A stretch of 27,858 nt of DNA from Actinomycetota bacterium (GCA_013695115.1 JACDBD010000284.1:1-27858), one strand, 5' to 3'. Positions 14,279 to 22,826 are shown, counted from the first letter of the stretch. The notes: generated by a model from the letters alone, not told the origin. Program-made: numbers and translations.

Positions 14279-14629
14279 ATGTCGCCACGCAAAGACGTCG
14301 TCGAAGCGTATTTCGAGGGGTTCCGGCGGAGCGATCACGAACAGATCCTGGCCTGCCTGACTGACGACGTCGCCTGGGACCTACCCGGACACGCCCATCT
14401 CACGGGCAAGGACGCATTCGATCAGGAGATCGAGAATGAGGAGTTCGTGGGCAGCCCGACGTTGACCGTCGATCGCCTGATCGAAGAGGCCGACGCCGTG
14501 GTCGCGATCGGCAACGGTGAGACCACCCACAAGAGCGGTGCGCTCCGTCGGTTCGGCTTCTGCGACGTCTTCACATTCGCGGGCGACAAGATTCGTCGGG
14601 TCGAGTCGTACCTCGTTCCGCTCCGGTAA
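14279..14629 (+). CDS. SnoaL-like protein (NTF2 superfamily)
   Basis: A 116-residue NTF2-fold protein. The opening M-S-P-R-K-D-V-V-E-A-Y-F-E-G-F-R-R-S-D-H and the following C-L-T-D-D-V-A-W-D-L-P-G-H, then the C-terminal F-C-D-V-F-T-F-A-G-D-K-I-R-R-V-E-S-Y, match the SnoaL/limonene-epoxide-hydrolase-like group. No catalytic assignment is possible. The ATG follows a G-run (14268-14272) acting as a ribosome-binding site and lies 11 nt after the phosphatase stop, so co-transcription is likely. It converges on the acyl-CoA dehydrogenase gene, 24 nt away. Confidence 0.85.
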   Translation: MSPRKDVVEAYFEGFRRSDHEQILACLTDDVAWDLPGHAHLTGKDAFDQEIENEEFVGSPTLTVDRLIEEADAVVAIGNGETTHKSGALRRFGFCDVFTFAGDKIRRVESYLVPLR

Positions 14630-14653
14630 GCGCGCCCCTACGGCGCGGGTTGT

Positions 14654-15898
14654 CTAGAAGTCGAAGTCTCCGGTGGCGCCGCGGGTGTCGCCGGTCTCGG
14701 CGTACACCTGACGCAGGTTCCTCGCGATCAGGGCCTGGTGCACTTCGTCGGCCCCGTCGACCAGGCGGGCCGAGCGGGCGTGGCGCAGCATCGACTCCAG
14801 CGGCGTGTCCGTCGAGTAACCCAGCGCGCCGTGCACCTGGATGGCGCGGTCGACCACCTTCCAGAGCATGTTCGCGACGTGGTGCTTGGCGAAGCTCACT
14901 TCCTGACGGAAGGGCTGCTTGTTCTCGATCTTGAACGCCGCGTGCAGCACCATCAGCTTGGCCGCGTACAGCTCCATGGCCGAGTCCGACATCATCCATT
15001 GGATCGCCTGCTTCTCGGCCAGCGGCGCGCCGTGCAGCTGCCGGCGCTCGGCCCGGTCGATGAGCATCTCGAGCGCCTGCTCGGTCTGGCCGATCCAGCG
15101 CATGCAGTGCGCGAGACGCGCCGGCCCGAGACGTGCCTGGCCGAGCAGGTGGCCGTGGCCGCGCTCGGCGAGCATCTGGCTCGACGGCAGCCGCAGATCG
15201 GTGATGCGAATCTCGCAGTGGTTGCCGTGCCCGGCCATGGTGTTGACGTCGCGCACGATCTCCCACCCTTCGGCGGGGAGGTCGACGATGAACGCCGAGT
15301 TCGACGCCTGGGGCGGGTCGGCGTCGGGGTCGGTCTTGGCGATGAGGATCGCGAACGACGCGCCCTTGGCGCCGCTGATGAACCACTTGTGGCCGTTGAT
15401 CACCCACTCGTCGTTGGCCTCGTCGAGGACGGCCATCGTGCGGATGCCGGTGGGATCGGAGCCGGCGACCTCGGGCTCGGTCATCGCGAAGCACGACCGA
15501 ACCCGTCCCTCGAGCAGCGGCTCGAGATATCGCTTCTTCTGGTCGTCGTTGGCGTGGTGCAGCAGCGTGTGCTGGTTGCCCTCGTCGGGCGCCTGGGCGT
15601 TGAGGATGAACGGCCCGAAGCGCGTGCGGGCCGCCTCCGCCGACACGAACGCCATCGCGGTGATCGAGAGCCCGAGCCCGCCCCACTCCTTGGGCATGTG
15701 GGGGAGCCACACCTCCCACTCGTGCGCCTTCTGACGGAGCTCGATGATCATCCGCACGATGTCGCCGCGGTCGGGCTCGCCGTCGGTGGCGTTGGCGTTG
15801 AGCTTCTCCTCGGCCGGGCGCACCTCCGCGTCCATGAAGTCGCGGACGCGCTTGCGGGTTGCTTCGACGTCGGGCGGCAGGGTGAAGTCGATGGCCAT
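14654..15898 (-). CDS. Acyl-CoA dehydrogenase (ACAD10/11-like)
   Basis: FAD-dependent alpha,beta-dehydrogenation of acyl-CoA, passing electrons to ETF (encoded at 18988-20743 here). 414 residues, full length. Motifs in order: N-terminal helical domain; C-F-A-M-T-E-P-E-V-A-G-S-D-P at the flavin/acyl pocket; W-F-I-S-G-A-K-G; then Q-V-H-G-A-L-G-Y-S-T-D-T-P-L and R-L-V-D-G-A-D-E-V-H, the last typical of the ACAD10/11 subgroup, where the Asp of D-G-x-D-E acts as catalytic base rather than the classical Glu. These enzymes often act on hydroxylated or long-chain acyl-CoA. The ATG at 15898 sits downstream of a well-formed promoter and operator. Confidence 0.93.
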   Translation of the reverse strand: MAIDFTLPPDVEATRKRVRDFMDAEVRPAEEKLNANATDGEPDRGDIVRMIIELRQKAHEWEVWLPHMPKEWGGLGLSITAMAFVSAEAARTRFGPFILNAQAPDEGNQHTLLHHANDDQKKRYLEPLLEGRVRSCFAMTEPEVAGSDPTGIRTMAVLDEANDEWVINGHKWFISGAKGASFAILIAKTDPDADPPQASNSAFIVDLPAEGWEIVRDVNTMAGHGNHCEIRITDLRLPSSQMLAERGHGHLLGQARLGPARLAHCMRWIGQTEQALEMLIDRAERRQLHGAPLAEKQAIQWMMSDSAMELYAAKLMVLHAAFKIENKQPFRQEVSFAKHHVANMLWKVVDRAIQVHGALGYSTDTPLESMLRHARSARLVDGADEVHQALIARNLRQVYAETGDTRGATGDFDF

Positions 15899-15905
15899 GC
15901 GCGCG

Positions 15906-15936
15906 AGTGTCCCCGTCCCTTGACCGCCTGGTCAAG
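15906..15936 (-). promoter_or_regulatory. Promoter with overlapping palindromic operator, acyl-CoA dehydrogenase gene
   Basis: On the minus strand, -35-like TTGACC (15935-15930), 18 nt, -10-like GACACT (15911-15906), then 7 nt to the ATG at 15898. A perfect inverted repeat CTTGACC-n4-GGTCAAG (15919-15936) covers the -35 box and the spacer, as expected for repression by a dimeric regulator of TetR or FadR type. The regulator is not identified. Confidence 0.6.
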
Positions 15937-15942
15937 TGACGC

Positions 15943-17148
15943 TCAGGCGGTGCGGTACGCGCCCGGGCCGGTGAACATGCCCCGCCGCCAGCGGCGCGGC
16001 GTGAGCAGCAGGGCGCGGGGGTAGTCCTCGTACATCCAGCGGGCGAAGTTGCGGCGGGTCCAGGGCGTGAGGTCGACCGTCCGCAACGCGGCCCGGGCCC
16101 AGAACGCGGAGCCCAGCACGCGTTGCAGACGAGCCGCGAGCCGGAGATCGGCGCCGAGGGTGCGTTCGACGGCCCGCCGGTAGCGAGCGCCGACCGCGGG
16201 CGCGTCGCCACCACCGGCGACCGCGGCACCGGCGGCGATCGCGGTCTCGAACGCCTGGGCGATCCCCTCCCCGGTCATCGGGTCGACGACCGAGGCGGCG
16301 TCACCCGCGAACAGCACGCGACCGTCGGTGAGGCGGGCGGGTTCGAGTTGTGCCGGGATGGGCCACGCCCGCTGCGGATCCTCCGGCTGAGCGTCCGGGC
16401 CCAGCACCGTGCGCAGCCGGTCGCGCTCGAGGAGGTCGAGCCACGTCGCCTTGAGGGTCTTGCCGTCGACCCCGGGCCCGCGGGGGATGCCGAAGCCGAC
16501 GTTGGCGCGCCCACCTGGCAGCGGGAAGACCCAGGCGTAGCCGGGCAGCAGGTCCTCCTCGAACAGCACCCACAGCCTCGGGTCGTCGACCCCGCGGAAG
16601 TACTGACGGAAGGCGTGCCAGCTGCCGAGGTCGGCGGGCGCGTCGGGGTGCAGGAGCCTGCGCACGGCGGAGAAGTGACCGTCAGCGGCGACGACGAACG
16701 GCGCTTCCGCCGCGCGGCCGTCGCTGAGCGTGACGGTCGCGTGGTCGGGACCGACGGACACCTCGTCCACGCCGGTGCCCTCGCGGACGGTCGCGCCGCG
16801 ACGGCGGGCGAGCTCGACGAGGGCGGCGTCGAGATCGGCGCGCGGTACGACACCGGCGTACTGGCCCGTCGGCGGGTGCGGCAGCGAGATCGTCCGTCCA
16901 CTCGGTGAGACGAGCACGGTCTCGCGCACTGTCGCATACGAGGGCAGCGCGTCCAGCTCGAGTCCGAGGTGCTCGAGCGAGCGGAGCGCGCCGGTGGTGA
17001 GCCCGTCACCGCAGGTCTTGTCGCGCGGAAACGTCGCCTTGTCGATCACGAGCACGTCGAGGCCACGATCACGGGCGCTGATCGCGGTCGCCGAGCCCGC
17101 GGGCCCGGCGCCCACAACGACGAGATCGAACCGCTCACGTGCGCACAT
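15943..17148 (-). CDS. Geranylgeranyl reductase-family FAD-dependent oxidoreductase
   Basis: Flavoprotein of 401 residues in the geranylgeranyl reductase / p-hydroxybenzoate hydroxylase-type fold, which reduces double bonds of isoprenoid chains or hydroxylates substrates. The dinucleotide-binding motif is V-V-V-G-A-G-P-A-G-S-A-T-A (9-21). K-T-C-G-D-G-L-T follows, as in geranylgeranyl reductases, then F-V-V-A-A-D-G-H-F-S-A-V-R-R and the second FAD motif L-F-A-G-D-A-A-S-V-V-D-P-M-T-G-E-G-I. In actinobacteria this family often reduces menaquinone side chains (MenJ-type), which is an option here. The ATG at 17148 starts M-C-A-R-E-R-F; TACCGT lies 10 nt upstream. It is divergent from the ABC exporter genes. 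Confidence 0.88.
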   Translation of the reverse strand: MCARERFDLVVVGAGPAGSATAISARDRGLDVLVIDKATFPRDKTCGDGLTTGALRSLEHLGLELDALPSYATVRETVLVSPSGRTISLPHPPTGQYAGVVPRADLDAALVELARRRGATVREGTGVDEVSVGPDHATVTLSDGRAAEAPFVVAADGHFSAVRRLLHPDAPADLGSWHAFRQYFRGVDDPRLWVLFEEDLLPGYAWVFPLPGGRANVGFGIPRGPGVDGKTLKATWLDLLERDRLRTVLGPDAQPEDPQRAWPIPAQLEPARLTDGRVLFAGDAASVVDPMTGEGIAQAFETAIAAGAAVAGGGDAPAVGARYRRAVERTLGADLRLAARLQRVLGSAFWARAALRTVDLTPWTRRNFARWMYEDYPRALLLTPRRWRRGMFTGPGAYRTA

Positions 17149-17178
17149 GTGCTTCCCGACGGTAGTGCGAGCACCTCC

Positions 17179-17184
17179 TAGGCT
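17179..17184 (+). promoter_or_regulatory. -10-like box TAGGCT, leaderless position, ABC transporter operon
   Basis: TAGGCT then 7 nt then the GTG at 17192, in the 43-nt divergent gap. Confidence 0.45.
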
Positions 17185-17191
17185 CCCCTTT

Positions 17192-18115
17192 GTGGCGGTC
17201 ATCGAGGTCGAGGGCTTACGCAAGGAGTACCGCCGCCTGCGTGGCGGGCCCACGCTCGCGCTCGACGGGCTCGACGTCAGCGTGCCCGAGGGTGGAGTGT
17301 TCGGGTTCCTCGGTCCCAACGGTTCGGGCAAGACGACCACCATCCGCTGCCTGCTCGGGCTCGTGCGTGCCAGCAGCGGGCGGAGCCGCCTGCTCGACGC
17401 CGGACCGCGCGAGTTGCACACGGTGATCGGCCGCGTCGGATCGATGGTGGAGACCCCGCAGTTCTTCCCGAACTTCTCCGGGCGTCGCAACCTCGAGCTG
17501 CTGGCGAGGCTCGATGGGATCGGGCGGGCGCGCGTGAACGAGACGCTCGACCTCGTCGGTCTCGGCTCGAGCGCGGGCTCGCCCTTCCGCACCTACTCCC
17601 TGGGGATGAAGCAGCGCCTCGGTCTGGCCGCGGCGTTGATCAAGGATCCCGAGTTGCTGATCCTCGACGAGCCCGCTAACGGGCTCGACCCCGCCGGCAT
17701 CAAGGAGATCCGAGACCTGGTCCGGCGGCTGGGATCGGAGGGTCGGACGATCTTCGTGTCGAGCCACCTGCTCGGCGAGGTGCAACAGATGTGCGACCGG
17801 GTGGCGATCCTCGCGCGCGGCCGCCTGGTGACCGAGGGCCCCGTCGCCGACGTGCTCGCGGGCGGTCGGGCGTCGCGGCTCGTGGTGCAGGTCGCGCCGC
17901 TCGAGGCCGCGCTCGAGACGCTGCGTTCCGCCGATCTCGACGCCACCCTCGACGGCCACCACATCCTGGTGCAGCTCCCGGCTGAGGACGCCGCCCGCGT
18001 GACCGAGGTCCTCGCTGACGCGCGCATGTACGTCAGCGAGCTCCGCCCCGAGGAGATCGACCTCGAGACCGTGTTCCTCGAGCTGACTCGCTCCGACGGG
18101 GATGCGACCGGGTGA
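17192..18115 (+). CDS. ABC transporter ATP-binding protein
   Basis: Nucleotide-binding subunit of an ABC-2-type exporter, 307 residues. Walker A G-P-N-G-S-G-K-T-T, Q-loop E-T-P-Q-F-F, signature S-L-G-M-K-Q-R-L (the variant common in BcrA/antibiotic and drug exporters), Walker B L-L-I-L-D-E-P, D-loop G-L-D-P and H-loop S-S-H-L. A C-terminal regulatory-like extension of about 90 residues follows. The start is GTG. Its stop TGA overlaps the permease GTG (GTGA), so the two are translationally coupled. The substrate is unknown. Confidence 0.94.
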   Translation: MAVIEVEGLRKEYRRLRGGPTLALDGLDVSVPEGGVFGFLGPNGSGKTTTIRCLLGLVRASSGRSRLLDAGPRELHTVIGRVGSMVETPQFFPNFSGRRNLELLARLDGIGRARVNETLDLVGLGSSAGSPFRTYSLGMKQRLGLAAALIKDPELLILDEPANGLDPAGIKEIRDLVRRLGSEGRTIFVSSHLLGEVQQMCDRVAILARGRLVTEGPVADVLAGGRASRLVVQVAPLEAALETLRSADLDATLDGHHILVQLPAEDAARVTEVLADARMYVSELRPEEIDLETVFLELTRSDGDATG

Positions 18116-18900
18116 CGGCGCTCATGGTGGTCGAGATTCGTCGGGCGCTCTCCCGCCGGCTCGTGCGCGTGCTCGTGCTCGTCGCCCTGCTCGGGATCGT
18201 GATCATCGCCATCGGCGCGTTCGCGACCTCCGATCCGGACGCGGCCGACGCCTTCTCTCCCGCCGACATCTGGACCCCTGAACTCGACCAGAGCAGCGAT
18301 GCCGCCATCGTCGGCGGCGTCTCCTTCCTCTTCCTGCTCATGGCATTGCTGGGGGGAGCGTCGGTCATCGGCGCCGAGTACAAGGCGGGGACGATCACCA
18401 CCCTGCTCACGTGGGAGCCCCGCCGGCTGCGGGTCATCGGGGCCAAGCTCGCCGCCGCCGCCATCGTCGCGGCCGTCCTCTTCCTCGTGCTCGAGGCTTT
18501 GCTGGCGGGTGCGCTCGCCCCCGCGGCGGTCGTCCGGGGCACGACCGAGGGCGCCGACGACGACTTCTACCGCAGCCTCGCCGGGTTCCTCGGGCGGGGC
18601 GCCCTGCTGACCGGTGGGTGCGCGGTGCTCGGTGGCGCCATCGCCACCGTCGGCAAGAACACGACCGCCGCCCTCGCGGTCGTGCTCGGCTACATCGTGA
18701 TCGTCGAGCAGATCCTGCGGGGCCTGCGGCCGGGCTGGAACGCCTGGTACCTCGGCGAGAACCTGGGGATCGTGCTCACGGGAGAGCGCCTGGACGACGT
18801 GGTCCGGTCGGTGCCGGGCGCCGCCGCCGTCCTCCTCTTCTATCTCGGGGTGTTCGTCGCGGTCACCCTGGTCGTGTTCGCCCGGCGGGACGTCACCTAG
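18112..18900 (+). CDS. ABC-2 type transporter permease
   Basis: Integral membrane subunit partnering the preceding ATPase, 262 residues. Hydrophobic segments are visible at about 18-40 (V-L-V-L-V-A-L-L-G-I-V-I-I), 64-88 (I-V-G-G-V-S-F-L-F-L-L-M-A-L-L-G-G-A-S-V), 111-135, 160-180, 185-200 and 238-257. A charged extracellular-type loop with W-T-P-E-L-D-Q-S-S-D follows the first segment. G-A-E-Y-K-A-G-T-I-T-T-L-L-T after the second is the usual ABC-2 coupling region. It starts with GTG overlapping the ATPase stop. Substrate not determinable. Confidence 0.9.
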   Translation: MTALMVVEIRRALSRRLVRVLVLVALLGIVIIAIGAFATSDPDAADAFSPADIWTPELDQSSDAAIVGGVSFLFLLMALLGGASVIGAEYKAGTITTLLTWEPRRLRVIGAKLAAAAIVAAVLFLVLEALLAGALAPAAVVRGTTEGADDDFYRSLAGFLGRGALLTGGCAVLGGAIATVGKNTTAALAVVLGYIVIVEQILRGLRPGWNAWYLGENLGIVLTGERLDDVVRSVPGAAAVLLFYLGVFVAVTLVVFARRDVT

Positions 18901-18923
18901 CCACCACGCCGTTTCGCCCTCCC

Positions 18924-18938
18924 GGCCCGATTCGGGCC
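18924..18938. other. Hairpin in the permease-etfB gap
   Basis: GGCCCG-ATT-CGGGCC forms a 6-bp stem in the 87-nt gap. It lacks a T-tract, so it may be a weak terminator for the ABC operon or a structured leader for etfB. Confidence 0.35.
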
Positions 18939-18987
18939 AGAATCGCTCGCCCGAATGGCGGGTGGCAGTTCTGGGAACAGGAGCGGC

Positions 18988-19770
18988 ATGAATGTCCTCG
19001 TCTGCGTCAAGCAGATCCCCGATCCGGCGGTTCCGGGGGAGCTCGACCCCGAGACCAAGACCCTCAAGCGCGAGGGCAAGCTCATCCTCGACGACTCCGA
19101 CGCCTACGGCGTCGAGATGTCGCTCCAGCTCGCCGAGAAGGCGGGCGGGGGTGAGGTCACGCTGGTCTCGATGGCGCCCAACGACGAGGTGTCGGGCCTG
19201 CGGACCGCGCTCGCGATGGGCGCCGCCAAAGCCATCCTCGTGTCCGATCCCGAGCTCCAGGGCTCCGACTCGCTGGCGACCGCCAAGGTCATTGCGAAGG
19301 CGGTCGAGCGGGCCGGCGACGTCGACCTCGTTGTCACCGCAACCGAGTCGACCGACGGGTACACCGGCACGATCCCGGCCCAGGTCGCGGAGCTGTTGGG
19401 CTGGCCGTCACTCACGTTCGCCAAGCACGTCGAGATCGGCGACGGCAAGGTCACGATCCAGCGCCAGACCGAGGCCGGCTACGACATGGTCGAGGCGCCC
19501 TTGCCCGCGGTGGTCAGCGTCACCGCCGGTGTCGTCGAACCCCGTTACCCGAGCTTCAAGGGGATCATGGCGGCGAAGAACAAGCCCGTCGACAACGCCA
19601 AGGTCGCCGACCTCGGCTTGTCGGGTGACCAGGTCGGCTGGGCCGGCGCACGACAGGAGATCGTGTCGATCGAGGCCGCGCCCGAGCGTCAGGCGGGCGA
19701 GAAGATCGAAGACGAGGGTGACGCCCACGAACGCATCGTTGCGTTCCTCGAGCAGCTGAAGGTGATCTGA
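18988..19770 (+). CDS. etfB: Electron transfer flavoprotein, beta subunit
   Basis: Beta subunit of the heterodimeric ETF, which carries electrons from acyl-CoA dehydrogenases to the quinone pool; it binds AMP. 260 residues, the usual length. N-terminus M-N-V-L-V-C-V-K-Q-I-P-D-P and the segment D-D-S-D-A-Y-G-V-E are family signatures; the conserved A-T-E-S-T-D-G-Y-T-G-T-I-P-A-Q-V-A and the C-terminal P-R-Y-P-S-F-K-G-I-M-A-A-K-N-K-P are also seen. Ribosome-binding site AGGAG is 5 nt before the ATG at 18988. The alpha subunit follows one nt after the stop, so they form one transcript. No ETF-quinone oxidoreductase is present in the window. Confidence 0.97.
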   Translation: MNVLVCVKQIPDPAVPGELDPETKTLKREGKLILDDSDAYGVEMSLQLAEKAGGGEVTLVSMAPNDEVSGLRTALAMGAAKAILVSDPELQGSDSLATAKVIAKAVERAGDVDLVVTATESTDGYTGTIPAQVAELLGWPSLTFAKHVEIGDGKVTIQRQTEAGYDMVEAPLPAVVSVTAGVVEPRYPSFKGIMAAKNKPVDNAKVADLGLSGDQVGWAGARQEIVSIEAAPERQAGEKIEDEGDAHERIVAFLEQLKVI

Positions 19771-19771
19771 G

Positions 19772-20743
19772 ATGCCGATCGGGAAGGTGTGGGTGTTCGC
19801 CGAGTCCGACGAGGGCAAGGCGTCGACCGCGAGCCTGGAGCTGCTCACCAAGGCGCGTGAGCTCGGCGATACCGTCGAGGCGGTGCTGGTCGACTCGAGC
19901 CCGGACGCGATCGCGCCCGAGCTGGGCGAGCACGGCGCGGCCAAGGTGTATGCGGCCGACCCGGGCACATCCCTGACCGGGGTCATGGGGGGCGCGGCGC
20001 TGGCGAAGCTGATCGAGGAACACAAGCCCGACCTCATCCTGTTCGACCAGAGCTACGACGGCCGTGACGCGCTGGCCCGCCTGTCGGCGAAGCTCGACCT
20101 GCCGACGCTGACCAACGGGTCGGCGATCGAGGTCGACGGTGACAGCGTGACCGTCGCCACCGCGATCTTCGGCGGGAACACCATCGTGAAGACGACGTTC
20201 AGTGGCCCGAAGCCCTTCCTCGCCTGCTTCCGCCCGAAGTCGTTCGCGGCCGAGGCCGGCGGTGGCGGCGCGGGTGAGGTCGTCAAGGTCGAGGGCGTCG
20301 ATGCAGGACGCGCCGGCGAAGCGCAGGTGACCGACCACCATGTCGAAGAGCGCGAGGGCCCGAAGCTCGAGGACGCCGAGGTGGTGGTATCGGGTGGGCG
20401 CGGGCTCGGCAGTGCCGAGAACTACGAGCCCCTGGTCGAGGAGCTGGCCAAGCTGCTCAAGGGCGCGTCGGGCGCGTCGCGCGCCATCGTCGACGCCGGC
20501 TGGGTGCCGTACGCCAAGCAAGTCGGTCAGACCGGTAAGACGGTGAAGCCGAAGGTCTACATCGCGATCGGCATCTCGGGCGCGACCCAGCACATGGTGG
20601 GCATGAAGGGCTCCGACAACATCGTCGCGATCAACAAGGACGCCGAGGCACCGATCTTCTCCATCGCCGACCTGGGGGTGGTCGGCGACGCGACCAAGGT
20701 CGTGCCCAAGCTGATCGAAGCGCTCAAGGCCAAGGGCGGATAG
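19772..20743 (+). CDS. etfA: Electron transfer flavoprotein, alpha subunit
   Basis: FAD-binding subunit of ETF, 323 residues. The N-terminal domain I opens with V-W-V-F-A-E-S; the C-terminal FAD domain shows [49 protein letters not shown] and [13 protein letters not shown], the standard FAD-contact blocks. ATG one nt after the etfB stop implies translational coupling. It converges on the SHOCT protein gene; a hairpin at 20762-20782 lies between. Confidence 0.97.
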   Translation: MPIGKVWVFAESDEGKASTASLELLTKARELGDTVEAVLVDSSPDAIAPELGEHGAAKVYAADPGTSLTGVMGGAALAKLIEEHKPDLILFDQSYDGRDALARLSAKLDLPTLTNGSAIEVDGDSVTVATAIFGGNTIVKTTFSGPKPFLACFRPKSFAAEAGGGGAGEVVKVEGVDAGRAGEAQVTDHHVEEREGPKLEDAEVVVSGGRGLGSAENYEPLVEELAKLLKGASGASRAIVDAGWVPYAKQVGQTGKTVKPKVYIAIGISGATQHMVGMKGSDNIVAINKDAEAPIFSIADLGVVGDATKVVPKLIEALKAKGG

Positions 20744-20761
20744 GCGCGGCGCCCCGACCGC

Positions 20762-20782
20762 CGCGGTCGTGTCACAACCGCG
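20762..20782. terminator. Possible bidirectional terminator hairpin
   Basis: CGCGGT, 9-nt loop, ACCGCG in the 61-nt convergent gap between etfA and the SHOCT gene. No T-tract on either side, so the call is tentative. Confidence 0.4.
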
Positions 20783-20804
20783 CTTCATCGGCTGACTCGC
20801 TCGC

Positions 20805-21428
20805 CTAACTCTCGAGGACCTTCTTCTTCTCGGCCTCGAACTCCGCGTCGGAGAGCGCGCCGCTCTCGCGCAGCTTCGCCAGGCGTTCGAGACGCGCCAC
20901 CCGATCGGTGGGCTCGGCCGGCGCGCCGGGAGCGGCGCCGGCCTGGGCGGCGGCGAGTGCGTTCGGGTCGATGCCCAGCATCCGCAGCTTGGCCTTCTTC
21001 TCCTCGCTCAGCTGCGAGAGGTCCTGACCCGAGAGGTTGATGACGGTGGCACCGCCCGGCACCTGAGCGGAGATTCCCCCACCCTCCCCGCGCATCGTCG
21101 CCGCCAGCGCCTCGGCCGTCGTGCGGGCGGTGTCGGATGACGAAGCCACCTCGTCCCAGTGGATCTGCACGTTCTGCGGGTTGGAACGGTCCACGGTCAC
21201 CGGGAGCGTCATGCCCGGGCGCGGCCACCGGTCGTTGTGGGCGAGCTGGCTGACCTGCACCGCGGTGGCGGGGATGCCCTCGGCCTGGACGACGAGCTGC
21301 ATCTCGCACGACTGCCAGATGGCGTGGCCGCGGTACCCGGAGCACGAGACGACCTGAGCGGTGCCGCGCACGCCGTCCTGGATGGGAGGACTGCCGTCGC
21401 CGCCCAGGAGCTTCTTGAACAGGCCCAT
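20805..21428 (-). CDS. SHOCT-domain protein
   Basis: A 207-residue cytoplasmic protein of unknown role. The N-terminal part opens M-G-L-F-K-K-L-L-G and forms a beta-rich domain with paired cysteines (V-S-C-S-G-Y-R, then S-C-E-M-Q-L-V-V) seen in actinobacterial proteins; the middle is linker-like and Ala/Pro-rich. The C-terminus is a SHOCT module (short C-terminal domain: L-E-R-L-A-K-L-R-E-S-G-A-L-S-D-A-E-F-E), residues about 177-205, thought to mediate oligomerisation. The ATG at 21428 is preceded at 6 nt by TACCCT. Confidence 0.88.
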   Translation of the reverse strand: MGLFKKLLGGDGSPPIQDGVRGTAQVVSCSGYRGHAIWQSCEMQLVVQAEGIPATAVQVSQLAHNDRWPRPGMTLPVTVDRSNPQNVQIHWDEVASSSDTARTTAEALAATMRGEGGGISAQVPGGATVINLSGQDLSQLSEEKKAKLRMLGIDPNALAAAQAGAAPGAPAEPTDRVARLERLAKLRESGALSDAEFEAEKKKVLES

Positions 21429-21434
21429 CGGGGC

Positions 21435-21440
21435 AGGGTA
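21435..21440 (-). promoter_or_regulatory. -10-like box TACCCT, leaderless position, SHOCT gene
   Basis: TACCCT then GCCCCG then the ATG at 21428; lies in the 24-nt gap after the carotenoid oxygenase stop. Confidence 0.42.
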
Positions 21441-21452
21441 CCGACCCGATGG

Positions 21453-22826
21453 CTACCCGAGTGTGTCGTCGGCGGCCCACCAGCCGTGGAAGCCGTAGGG
21501 CACGCGCTGGGGCAGGTGCACCCGCGCGACCTCCGGTCCGGTGAAGTCGGTGGCGTCGAGGATCACCAGGTCGCTGGCGTCGCGGTCAGTGTCGTGCACC
21601 AGCGACAGCACGAACCCCTCGTCCTCACCCGCGTCGAGCGACCCGGGGACGAACACGGCCTCGCCCGCCGACTGACCCGCGCCGAAGGTGCGCTCGACGG
21701 TCGTGCCCGCGTGGAGGTCATGCTTGAGCAGCCCGCCGAATTGCACCCCGCCGCCGTCGCCGAGCGAGAAGCTCGGCGCGTACCCGTAGCGGTATGATCG
21801 ACCGACGAGGCGCTCGTCGACCCGCGGCAACTCCTGGGGATGGTCGTCCAGGCGTTCCTCGATGACCTTCCCGCCGTTGGATGCGTCGATCGTCCAGCGG
21901 TCGAGCGTCGGCAACGCGTCGCCGGGGCCGTACCGGTCGTCGGCGAACATCGTCTGGTGGCGCACAACGTCAACCGCGACCCGCCCGTCCTCGGTGTCGT
22001 AGGCGTTGAGCGGGTGGTAGACGTAGCAGAGCTCGACGTCGAGCCACTTCACGTCGGTATTGCCGCCGTCGCGGGGCATGACGCCGACCCGGGCGCCGTA
22101 GTCAGGCCGCCATTCGAACGGGAACGGCTGTTTGCCCACCAGCTCGAGGTCGAACACGACCGGCAGGTCGAAGAACACGACGTTGCGCTCGGTGATGGCG
22201 AAGTCGTGCACCATGGAGGGGCCCTGAATGTCGATGTCCTCGCTGCGCGTCAGCGTCCCGTCACGGTCGACGACGTGGTAGCGCAGGAACGGCGGCCCCG
22301 TGATGTCGTAGCCGAAGAACAGCATCTCGCCCGTAACCGGGTCGATCTTCGGGTGCGCGGTCATCGACGAGCGCAGCTTGCCGCCGAAGTCGTAGCGCCC
22401 GACGGTCGAGAGGTCGGGCCGCACCTCGGTGGGCAGGCACACCTCGACCAAGGCCAGGATCTTGCCGGCGTGGGCGACGACATGGGTGTTGGCGACGCTC
22501 GAGCCCCCGATGAACACGTCGTCGGGCTGCCCCGGGACCGGGTCCTCGCCCAGCGCCTCCGCTGCCCGGTCGGTGCGGACCCAGCGGTTGCGGTACGAGA
22601 CCGCCTCGCCGTCGCGCAGCTCGATCGCGTGGAGCATCCCGTCGCCGGTGAACCAGTGGTACATCGCCGGGTCGGGGTCGACGATCGGGTCGGGCCCGTT
22701 GCGCAGGTAGCGCCCCGCGAGCGCGGGTGGGACCGAGCCGGTCACGGGGAGGTCGGTGGCGGTGGCCTCGTCCCGGACCGGGGCGAAGTTGCCGGCGAGG
22801 TAGGCGTTCTCGGTGGCGGTGCTCAT
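21453..22826 (-). CDS. Carotenoid cleavage oxygenase (RPE65/lignostilbene dioxygenase family)
   Basis: Non-haem iron(II) dioxygenase that cleaves conjugated double bonds in carotenoids, apocarotenoids or stilbenes; 457 residues, normal length. The four iron-binding histidines are readable: His158 (T-A-H-P-K), His207 (M-V-H-D-F), His271 (V-Y-H-P-L-N) and His447 (G-F-H-G-W-W). G-R-Y-L-R-N-G-P-D and the H-W-F-T-G-D-G-M-L-H segment near the N-terminus are family marks. Its ATG at 22826 overlaps the TetR stop (ATGA), so it is translationally coupled to that regulator and probably under its control. Substrate choice cannot be decided; no carotenoid biosynthesis gene adjoins. Confidence 0.95.
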   Translation of the reverse strand: MSTATENAYLAGNFAPVRDEATATDLPVTGSVPPALAGRYLRNGPDPIVDPDPAMYHWFTGDGMLHAIELRDGEAVSYRNRWVRTDRAAEALGEDPVPGQPDDVFIGGSSVANTHVVAHAGKILALVEVCLPTEVRPDLSTVGRYDFGGKLRSSMTAHPKIDPVTGEMLFFGYDITGPPFLRYHVVDRDGTLTRSEDIDIQGPSMVHDFAITERNVVFFDLPVVFDLELVGKQPFPFEWRPDYGARVGVMPRDGGNTDVKWLDVELCYVYHPLNAYDTEDGRVAVDVVRHQTMFADDRYGPGDALPTLDRWTIDASNGGKVIEERLDDHPQELPRVDERLVGRSYRYGYAPSFSLGDGGGVQFGGLLKHDLHAGTTVERTFGAGQSAGEAVFVPGSLDAGEDEGFVLSLVHDTDRDASDLVILDATDFTGPEVARVHLPQRVPYGFHGWWAADDTLG

